This document shows, piece after piece, positions 27,501 to 39,047 of a stretch of DNA of 64,000 nucleotides. A program made the position numbers and the translations under genes. Position 1 is the first letter of the stretch; the number at the start of each line of letters is the position of its first letter. The DNA is from Zoroaster sp. YZ-2022 (taxonomy: Eukaryota > Echinodermata > Asteroidea > Forcipulatida > Zoroasteridae). The DNA lies in contig CM055823.1 in NCBI GenBank assembly GCA_029582265.1, positions 29,541,560 to 29,605,559 of the forward strand. The letters run 5' to 3'. Below the pieces are notes generated by a model. That model ran no database searches. It was not told the DNA's origin and was given only the letters and a program-made list of their open reading frames with translations.

Positions 27501-30500
27501 TCTAAATAGGTTTTTAAAGCAAAATGTAGGCTTTTATAGGTTATTTCCCGTGATTATGCAGTGTTAAGGAACAAGTTTTTGGTAAATTGCCTACCTTCTG
27601 AGTACTTTTTGTAACAAAATCTAAGAGCGGTACACATGTTACAGCTTGGCTACTGTTTTGGCTTCATCTCTTTATACTTATTTTTCTTCAAAGCCATGAG
27701 GATTTTATGAGGAAGTTGAAAATGTGTTGCTGGAGATTAAAAATATAGGTTTTTATAGGTTAATATAGGTTTTATAGGTTTTTATAGGTTTTATAGATTT
27801 TTTATAGGTTTTATAGGTTTTAATAGGTTTTTATAGGTTTCACTGGGAGGCCTGCATAATGTTATGGATTGACGATTGCTTTTTATAGGTTTTATAGGTT
27901 TTATAGATTTTTATAGGTTTTTATAGGTTTTACAGGTTTTATAGGTTTCACTGGGAGGCCTGCATAACATTATGGATTGACGATTGCTTTTTATAGGTTT
28001 TATAGGTTTTATAGGTTTCACTGGGAGGCCTGCATAACATTATGGATTGACGATTGCTTTTTATAGGTTTTATAGGTTTCACTGGGAGGCCTGCATAACA
28101 TTATGGATTGACGATTGCTTTTTATAGGTTTTATAGGTTTTATAGGTTTCACTGGGAGGCCTGCATAACATTATGGATTGACGATTGCTTTTTATAGGTT
28201 TTATAGGTTTTATAGGTTTCACTGGGAGGCCTGCATAACATTATGGATTGACGATTGCTTTTTATAGGTTTTATAGGTTTTATAGGTTTCACTGGGAGGC
28301 CTGCATAACATTATGGATTGACGATTGCTTTTTATAGGTTTTATAGGTTTTATAGGTTTCACTGGGAGGCCTGCATAACATTATGGATTGACGATTGCTT
28401 TTTATAGGTTTTATAGGTTTTATAGGTTTCACTGGGAGGCCTGCATAACATTATGGATTGACGATTGCTTTTTATAGGTTTTATAGGTTTCACTGGGAGG
28501 CCTGCATAATGTTATGGATTGACGATTGCTTTTTATAGGTTTTATAGGTTTTATAGGTTTCACTGGGAGGCCTGCATAACATTATGGATTGACGATTGCT
28601 TTTTATAGGTTTTATAGGTTTCACTGGGAGGCCTGCATAACATTATGGATTGACGATTGCTTTGGCAAAATCCCAAGTTATGGCTCATACAGGATGAATT
28701 CAATCAAATGAGCACAGAATCTGTCATTTACCATGTTAAAAAAACAGCGACGATGACAAAAATCAGGCCACAATTTTGCCTACCTCTTTTGACAAACATT
28801 TTGGATGTGGGTCACATGATCGATATTTAAATTAGGCTTCCAAAGATAACCAATGTGAAATGGTGCCGCAGTTTTATTTTTCAGATTAAAGTTCTAAGGA
28901 ATTTGCCTTTGAAGGCTTACCCTATCCACTCGCATCTCCAGGAACCTCATAATGCTAATAACTGCATTCATGTTATGTCCCTCAAACAGCAGTTCCCCTC
29001 CTGAAGCTCCTCCTTCAGGGATCAACTCTTGTATGCAGGTCAGTGGAAAGGCACAGGTCAACAAGTTTATGGTTTGGCTGCAAGTCAAAACATTATCAAT
29101 TCATTGTGGTTAAAGGAAAGGTACAATACATTGCATCAGTGCAAAAAGGTCGTATCATAGTTATGACCTTGTTGCAGATATGGATATTGCTCAGTGCAAC
29201 AAGGTCGTATTATAGTTATGACCTTGTTGCAGACATGGATATTGCTCAGTGCAACAAGGTCGTATTATAGTTATGACCTTGTTGCAGACATGGATATTGC
29301 TCAGTGCAACAAGGTCGTATTATAGTTATGACCTTGTTGCAGACATGGATATTGCTCAGTGCAACAAGGTCGTATTATAGTTATGACCTTGTTGCAGACA
29401 TGGATATTGCTCAGTGCAACAAGGTCGTATCATAGTTATGACCTTGTTGCAGATATGGATTTTGCTCAGTGCAACAAGGTCGTATCATAGTTACGACATT
29501 GTTGCAGACATGGATTTTGCTCAGTGCAACAAGGTCGTATCATAGTTACGACCTTGTTGCAGACATGGATTTCGCTCAGTGCAACAAGGTCATATCTTTT
29601 TACAGAGTTTCAGGATGAACACGCAAAACCAATGGAAGAAGACTGTAAATATATCTTGTATATACTTTTGTACATTTTAAATACATGTAGTGTAGAATAC
29701 AATAATGTTTTAATCTGGACCTCTTGGGAGACCAGTACTTTGTATTGAAAGTGATATCCAGAATAAAGATAGAATAAACAAACAAGATACGATGTTGTTG
29801 TACTCAATTGTTTTCATGTATGCAAATTTATGCAATCTTTCACATACAGGGTTGTAGCTACCACGGTCGGCGCCGGTCGGTCATGACCGGCCCTAGCTTT
29901 AGCCGACCGGGATCGAATGAAAATTAACAAACTCCGACCGGCATAAATTTATGTAAAATTATTAAAAATTTCATTGAAATAAGTGAGAAATAAAGAAAAA
30001 ACTCATTGTAAACTCCTATTCAACGTGTGTATTTTATTTTTGTTAAAACAATCAGCGCCAATATGTACCTGAGTTTAGCACCCGTCACCCCTTTCATGCA
30101 CTAATGATCCCACCACAACACCCTAGACTCTTTCTCAGGGAAAGAATGGTGCATGTGTGCGTGTTACACGTGGCCTTTGCACCACCGCCAGATGTGGGTA
30201 CGAGACTTACTCGATCCATGGTCCACATTATAATAATTTATGCACGTGACGTAGTGGGATAGCCCAGTGAATCCCAATCGTGATTGGTTAGTTGCATTGC
30301 ATGTTGTGCTGAGATCTGCCAGGGCTGCGTTCCGCTTGTGCAAACGTTGCCAACGTTTGCTAACGTTTGCAAACAATTTCGAGTGGAACGAGTTGTGCGC
30401 CGCCAACGTTCACCCTCGACAAAATTAGCCGGCATTCAATTTGCCCTAGCTACAACCCTGTTCACATATGACCTTGTTGCATTTTTCAGAAATGGCCTTG

Positions 30501-33500
30501 TTGTTCCGACAGGACGAATAATGGTATATATTCATTCATTTTCAACCCTCTACTTTTAAAAATATATCAAAACTAACCTGTGAAAATTTCATTCTTTTGG
30601 TTTTGACAAAAAAAAATCACAAAACTGTTAAATGTTTCTATATTTGTTTTAAAATAACAGTTTGAGTTTTCTCTTATAAGAAACCACGTTAGGATGATTG
30701 GTACCAACTTACTTTACACAAAGTAAGCTTTTATAATTTTCTTTTAATTTGATAATCTGATTATTACCAATGTTGTATATTCCCTTTAAAAAGAACATGT
30801 ACATGAAAATGAATAAAGACGGAACACAATAAGCCAGATGCTAGACTGATATAAATTGAGCATCATCTAGGAGGATCCTCAGTTTATTATTATCATCCTT
30901 CAGTTCAGTGATTCCTAGCTGCAAGTCCAAAATAAAAAGTGGGAGCCAACAGTCATGTTCACTGGGAAACGTCTCAAAACTTGGAAAATTACTGCTCCAT
31001 TTAGAACATTTCTTTCTGAAACACAGTGCGTTCAATTTTAAACTTCTTATTGACCTTGAGCATGGTGCATCCATCTTGTTTTTCTTCAATAAAAAAAAGC
31101 ATGTAACCAAACCGAGGCTGGAAGGAAAATAGTCTGGTCCCTTGTATACATTGAGAGTTAGGGCTCTAAATCTAACTTGTGCATATAGGGAACCCAACAA
31201 AGATGGCCATAGTGTGATACAGATCTATAAGGGTATTGGTTACAGCAGTGTTGCTACTCCAATCTTATCCCAGGATTCTGCCTCTAGGCCCTCTGTTATT
31301 CCGTGTAATGTCTTCATTTAATCTCAGCGGAACCCGCTGCTATATAGGATTCTAGGCAAGCTCGGTGGTCGAGAGGTTAAGACATCTGCACTAGTAAGCA
31401 GGAGGTCGTGGGTTTGAATCCCGCCCGAGTTGCCTGTGAAGTTATTTTCACAGACACTCGAAAAGCACCGAGTATACAGTGCTATACACATGTCGGTGTA
31501 GGGCAAAATGAAATCAATTGTTAATCTCTTCATATTACCTGTGTAATTCTTCTGTCTTTGTCTGTGATGTTGTCTCAGTGAGAAGCATCTTGTGACAGAC
31601 TCGACCCAGACGTTTTAAGACATCCAATTCCTCCTCCTACATACAAAGAGAAATATTGATGACAATTGAAAGGTGTATCATTGCTTCTTAAAGGGACAAT
31701 ACCGTCACGATCAACAGGGCATGGAATCAGAGTGTTAGTTTTAGATTAACTCAGTGACTGAAAATAATACCCCACATGATAAGGTCATTACCATTGCTGC
31801 TGCATAAATGAGCCAGTAATTTTCAGTCATTGTGTTCATCTTAAACTAGGACACTGATTCCATGCCCTGTTGAAAGTCTGCTCTGATCGTGACGATAGTG
31901 TCCCTTTAAAAAGGCAGTTAGAAGCTAAATCCCCTCCCCCTCCCACCATTTCCAACTACACCCACTCTTCTAGTAAAATCTTACCTCCATGTCCTTGAGT
32001 TTGCTGTGTATCACGGTGTTGAAGAATGCCTTGAAAACCTCACAGGCAAGATTAGCCTGTTCCTCAGTGATCTTTGTATATTCCACTATTGATGCCTCAC
32101 TCATAGCCGCTATCACCCTGTCTGTCACCGTGTCTGTCACTGTGTCCGTTCCCCCCGTTGCTCCCTCTGCAGCTGGCAAGTCTGTCGCCCCTGCTGCAGG
32201 ATCTACTGTTGATGAGTTTGGGTCAGCCGCTGATTCAGCAACAGGACTGGTGCTCGGTGGTGTTACATCGCTACCAAAGACGTCTGTCTCGATGACTCCC
32301 GTTAGTAATGCGATGCCGTTGTGCTCATTTCTTACCTGTGACCTTTTGAAAGAGAGTTTACAGGGTGTGATTTGACAAAAGTTTTACAGTCTGGTTTAAA
32401 ATCCCTTAACCCTATCCACCCCAAACCATTCAAACTCCAACAGCAGGGTTTGTTGTATTTTGATGGACTCGGTACTGTATAGCCCTGACAGGGATACTTT
32501 ACATGGGACCAGGGTGTCCCAATTCCAGCTAAGTCCAACAGTTGGGTGGTAGTGTTACTGCATGGTGTTGTATTTTGATGGACTCGGTACTGTATAGCCC
32601 TGACAGGGATACTTTACATGGGGCCGGGTGTCCCAATTCCAGCTAAGTTCAACAGTTGGGTGGTAGTGTTACTGCATGGTGTTGTATTGAGATGGACTCA
32701 GTACTGTATAGCCCAGGGATACTTTGCACGGGGCCGGACGTCCCAATTTCATCTAAGTGCAACAGTTTGGTGGTAGTGTTTGTGCATGGTGTTGGATTTT
32801 GGCAGATTCAGGAAGGTTCTTAGCCAAAACACCTAGGGGGTTAGGGTTAAAATTGGGTTGTAAAACCAAGAAACCCTATATATGTACTTTAATGAAAAAG
32901 GTCAAGTGTTTTGGGGGAACATACCTTGTGCTCGGGCAAAGAGCCGTCATTAAGAACAGCAGCCTCATGTCGAAGAACTGGAGGAAAATGAAGAAAAAAA
33001 AAGGAAAATGTAAGGAAAAATGACTGGGATGGACGGACAGATCCAGAGAGTCAAGTTGTTATTCAATGTACGTTTTAAAAAGAGAGAAACATTCGCACAG
33101 CAAAAATGTTTGGGTTGATGAAATTCTTGCATCGGGTGATGAACAACCAGGGTTCGACCTTAGCGGTCGCCCGCTCGCCAAATGCGAGTGAAAACGGCGG
33201 CGGGCGAGTCAAAACCCTTCCTTCAGTAGCCCGCTGGGCGAGTCAAAATATTGTCACCGATAGTCAGCCCTGAAATTACACGACGGCATCGACGGCAATT
33301 GCCGTCAATGCCCTCACCCTCTGCCGTGATGCCCTTTAAAAATGCCACTTTTCACGGCAACGAGTTGCTGTGCTTTTTCCCTGCATTGCCGTTGTGCCCA
33401 CTTAATTTTGTTTACACATTTACTACGTACATGTACATTCTCACGGAAAAAAATATATCGCCGCCACGCTCGATTGCGCGACCGGTGGCTGCGCTGCTAA

Positions 33501-36500
33501 GACCAAGTTCACGCAACGACCATTTGGGAACAAATAGTCGAAATTACCTGGTACTCATGACCAAAATGATATAGCGGTTACCAGGCAATATCGGCCGCTT
33601 GGTCGTTGTACGAACTTGGCCCTTGCTCATACTTTGGTGGGTGTCAACAGTACCCACAACATAAACACTACGCCAGGCATTCGCGGGTACCAGCTAAAAA
33701 TAACATGGCACGGCGTTGGGGCGCATGCAACGTAAATAATACATGCCGAGTCTGTACCTAGACATGCATGCAGCGTGTGCGTGTGCATCGGATATAGCAT
33801 CGACGCATCAATCATCGTGTCGCGTGCTTGCAATGTACCGTACGTATGTACATTACGTGGCCAGGGCTTTTGGTGGTCGTCAACATGCTGTCAAAGGGTC
33901 GACTAGCAAATAAAAAAAGAGTGAACTGAATACTGCCACATCCAAATGCATAAAACTTGATGTTTTTTTCAGGTTAACATTGTTTTTTTTATTTATTTTT
34001 AATTGGTGACATAAACTATAAGTGTTGCAATACTGTTTTCATGTAGGCCTACATGTAATAAAACCCAAACGGAGACAGATAAAGGAAACTTTAGTCTTAC
34101 TGGAATGTGCTGAATTGGAGTGTGTTAATTTTTCATTTATTTTTTTTTTTTCATTTTTTTAAAAGATTGCCTTGGTGCCCTTTACGTTTTTTTATCATTG
34201 CTGTGATGCCCTTTGAAAATCTTAAAAATTGCCTTGGTCCCCTGATTTTTTTAATGTGCCTTCTTCATTTCAGAATTAAAGCAAAAGCATTACTGTACAC
34301 TAATGTGCCTGATCTTTTCCTCTGTTATTAGAATAGAATCCGTTATTAATTAAAGAAACATTAGTATTGCCTCAGAAACAAATATGCACATAATAATAAG
34401 GTAACTGACAACTGTTGTTTATAATGCACGTTCTGATGCAAAATGACTAAATTACTAAAAACAGTGATTTGATTAAAAGTATTTAAAAAAAACATACGGG
34501 CGAGTGAAAAGGCTTGCGGGCTAGTGAAAAGTTTGGTTTACTAGCCCGGCCGGCGAGTGAAAAAAAAAGTTAAGGGAAAACCCTGGACGTGTACAACCAA
34601 TGCATCCTAACAACCATGACTTATGGAGCAGAAACATGGACTACAACAAAGGAGTTGAACAACAAATTGATAACAACACAGAGAGCCATGGAGAGAAAAA
34701 TGGTACATTTAACAATACGGGATAAAGTTAACCATAACAAAATACGAGAGAAAACAAAAGTCAAGGACATCATTGAAAAGATATTAAAGGAGACCAAATG
34801 GAGATGGGCAGGCCATGTGTTAAGGGTCCAGGACAACAGGTGGACTAGGCGATTGACAGAATGGCAGCCTAGAACAGGCAAGAGAAAGAGAGGACGGCAA
34901 AAGAAAAGATGGAGAGATGACATAACAGCACACATGGGCACGGCAACATGGACAAGAGTGGCTAGAGAGAGAGACAAATGGAAGTTTTATGAGGAGGGCT
35001 TTGTCCAACAAATGGACGAACTATAGCCTTGATGATGATGATGATGATATGATATATGACGTGACGAATTTTGCTTTCGCGTGAAGTATGAATCAGCCTT
35101 TAACCTCTCAACCATCAAGCTTGCCCGATGACGATTGGCTGGCTAGAATCCTATATCAAAAATGTTTTGGCTTTTCATGAAGTGACACAAAGAGCTTTGA
35201 AGTCAAACCATAAGAAAGCACTATAAGCGCAGAGTGTGTACATGAGACATTGAGAGACCTTCTTATGACCTCAGCGAGGGCGCCCTTTGGGCCTATGACA
35301 TCATATGCAACCTCTCTATTTATGTCATGTAGTGGCAAAATTGTGTTTCGAGATAATTGAGAACTCTTCCCTGGTAACCACTGATCACTGAATGTAAATG
35401 TCAGTCACCAGTGCACGCTTACCAGTGGTATTTTAACCCTAACCACCCCAAATCTATCAAAGTCCATCAAAATCCTCCAAAATCCATCAAAATCCTCCAA
35501 AGGGCACTTTTTGGGAAAAATTCAGCACTGTTTGATACTGTTACTTTCACATCTTCAAAAAGGGCAAAATTAATACCTGGCAAGAAGTACAGGCCATAAA
35601 TGCTGAATATGAAAGATCAACGAAAATGCATGGTGCATTTTGAAGATAAGGGCATGTTTCCAATAGTGCACTGATGGATTTTGGAGGATTCAGGAAGGTT
35701 CCTAACCAGAATACCTAGGGGGTTAGGGTTAATCAATATATGTTTGATGATCATTTTCAGATTTATATTTTTTTTCATGGTTTTTTGAAAATTACAAAAT
35801 GTCAGACAGAATATCTTCTCGGGATGTTAGGTAGTATTACCATCTCAAAACCTATTAGGGTTAATGCCCTGGCAACAAGCTGCTGCTTGCATGAATGGCG
35901 CTCTCAACAGGTAGTGCACAGAGTGCAACAAAAGTACCAACCTTAATCTCATTTGGTATTTCAGATCCATCACTGGTGTATGATTTAACTTTGTCCATGA
36001 CATATTTAACGCAGTTGCACTCTCTGTGTAAAGAAAACAAACAATAGGCTGATTAACCCTTCTGTGTCTGCAAGGTTCAAAATCAGAAATACTTGCCAAG
36101 GTATATCTAGTGTACTTAAAAGTCAAACCTTATGTGCAGTAAGTACATTTACAGGTCAAAATGAGTCAATCGTTTTTGACTGGTAAAAGCATTGTTTTGT
36201 GTTATTAAAGGGCTACTACGGATCCCAAAATGACAGTCAAAACTTGAACCTCAAAAAATAAAAAACCTTCAAAAATGCCCCTGTGTGCACATTTGCCATG
36301 GTCGAGCGGTTTAGTGCATTGGATTTGTGTTTTGATAGCTGAGTCGTCAGAATGTGGGTTCGAATCCCAACCGCGACCATGGTGCTTGTGTCCTTGAGCA
36401 AGACACTTTACCACAATTGCTTCTCTCCACCCAGGGGTTAAATGGGTACCTATGAGGGCAGAGTTGGTTGATTAGCCCTATATGCGCTGAAATGGCAGCA

Positions 36501-36651
36501 ATTGAGCTGTATACTCCCCAGGGAGCTGAGATGGTTTCAGGAATGATTTATGAGCAGGGGTAATAATATAATGCGCCTTGAGCACCAGTTTGGCGGATAT
36601 GTGCGCTATATAAGTCCACACCACCACCACCACCACCACCACCACCACCAC

Positions 36652-36682
<31 letters not shown>

Positions 36683-39014
36683 TGGGTCAACAGTCAAAAC
36701 AGGCAGTCGACTGATTTTGACCACTACAGCTACTTGCCACTAAAGTGCAGCTATAATAGTAGGGTTAATAATATAATACACCTCATGAATTGACATCACA
36801 AACTGAAGAGCGCCCTCAATCAAAGGAGAAGTGCCATGCATCAAGGAAAATTGCCTTGCCTCTTCAAGAATGAAACTCCAAGCTTGGGGTGCTGTGGTCA
36901 TGTGATGTGTAAAGGGGGCTGTGATTGGTCAACAGTTATGAATGCTGATAAGTTAAGTCATTGTTATCTCTTCTGGGTAATTTCATGATATAAATCTTTA
37001 CTTACACACAAATTTGTTGCACCTCGGGGCTGTTGAAGACAAGATTGCACAGACATTTCTCGGCCTCTACAATAACTGCAGACAGCAGTAAAAACAAGAA
37101 AATGTTAAAGATATAACAACAACATGGGATGAAAACAAATTCAGGGGGGGTGGTGGTGTAAAATAATAAATGGAAAATCACGGAATTCTGTGAATTTCTC
37201 AAAGAAACTAGCCAGCCAGCAAATGCTAGTTACAATACCTGAGCCAGCCTGAATGGTCTCCTAGCCAAGTAGTGAATGATCAGATGAACGTTGCTTTCTT
37301 ATCATGAAGATGATAAGGGCATACTGATCGAAATGCTGAATTGTAACCAACAAGTTCTTTTCGGAACTAATTACTACTCAAAAAGATAATTTTTTCATGT
37401 GGTGTCACTGCGAACAGTTTTTACTTACCCTGATCGTTATTATTTGGGATGGGAGTTTCCACCAGCCCAGCCAGTTTCAGCAGGAGTAGGATGCCTTCCT
37501 TCTGAGCCAGCTGATAGAGATGATACTTCTCTCTGCTAAGAATGCGTAACGCTTCAAGGCACAGACAATAACATTCCGTATTGTAGGCCGCTTCCAAAGA
37601 CTGCAAGATGTCTCCTATAAACTTCTGTTGATGAAATGGCACCGAGGAGAAATTATCAACCTTGACCATGCAAGACGCAACAAGACGCAACAAGACGCAA
37701 CAAGACGCAACAAGACGCAACAAGATGCAACAAGACGCAACAAGATGCAACAAGACGCAACAAGACGCAACAAGATGCAACAAGACGCAACAAATGTAAA
37801 AAGTTGTTCCATCTTGTTGCCCTCAGCAGAGAACAAAAGAACCATTGTTTCTAGCTGGTGTATCTTGTTACATTGAGCAGCCTGCAAACATTTCTGTTGT
37901 TGCATTGTATTGCATTCGAATAGGACATAATGCCACTTTCATTGGCCTTGAAATTTTGATGGAGCCAAGGCCAAAGTGGCCGTGCCCTCTCAATCCTTAA
38001 GGTTGAGGCCTGCAGCAGGGTGTCTGTGAAATGTCTGTAGGGGATTAGGGTTCAAGGGAGGGTATAACGTTGGTAATTAGTAATTAAAGTAAGGTAAAGA
38101 ATAAAGATATGGCTGGGTGATATATCTTACATGCAGACTGCAACAAAAGGAAAGCACAATTTAGTTCAATATTAATTAACCCCAACTCCCAAACTATTTT
38201 CCTGAATCCGCCAAAATCCAACACCATGCAGTAACCACCCAACTGTTGGACGTAGCTGGAATTGGGACACCCAGCCCCATGCAAAGTGTCCCTGTCTGGG
38301 CTATACAGTACTGAGTCCATCAAAATACAACACCATGCAGTAACACTACCACCCAACTGTTGGACTTAGCTGGAATTGGGACACCCAGCCCCATGCAAAG
38401 TATCCCTGTCTGGGCTATACAGTATGAGTCCATCAAAATACAACACCATGCAGTAACACTACCACCCAACTGTTGGACTTAGCTGGAATAGGGACACCCA
38501 GCCCCATGCAAAGTATCCCTGTCTGGGCTATACAATACTGAGTCCATCAAAATACAACACCATGCAGTAACACTACCACCCAACTGTTGGACTTAGTTGG
38601 AATTGGGACACCCAGCCCCATGTAAAGTATCCCTGTCTGGGCTATACAGTACTGAGTCCATCAAAATCCAACACCATGCAGTAACACTACCACCCAACTG
38701 TTGGACTTAGTTGGAATTGGGACACCCAGCCCCATGTAAAGTATCCCTGTCTGGGCTATACAGTACTGAGTCCATCAAAATCCAACAAACCCTGTTATTG
38801 GTTTGAGGTGGTTAGGGGTAGTTAGTGTTAATGTGGCCTACCTTTTTAGTTTCACTTTCCAGCTCTGGAAATGAAAAGGTCTGGGCATTCTGAAAATAAA
38901 AAACAGAGAATGCACTTCTGCAGTGTAGTGGACAAACAACAGTACCACACGAATGTGAATAAAACTTTTTTTCCAAATCTTTCGGACAATTTTGCTCGGT
39001 TGACCAGCAATTGA

Positions 39015-39047
<33 letters not shown>

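Noticed and set aside
34589..35026. 145-codon frame as a host gene
   Set aside because: The [15 protein letters not shown] and RGRQKKRW pattern is the C-terminus of RTE-type LINEs, and a short-repeat tail follows.
37421..37905. Leu/Val/Ala/Ser/Cys-repeat frames extending Ric-8 exon 3
   Set aside because: They come from the 10-bp intronic array. The acceptor at 37625-37626 gives the conserved Ric-8 start of this exon.
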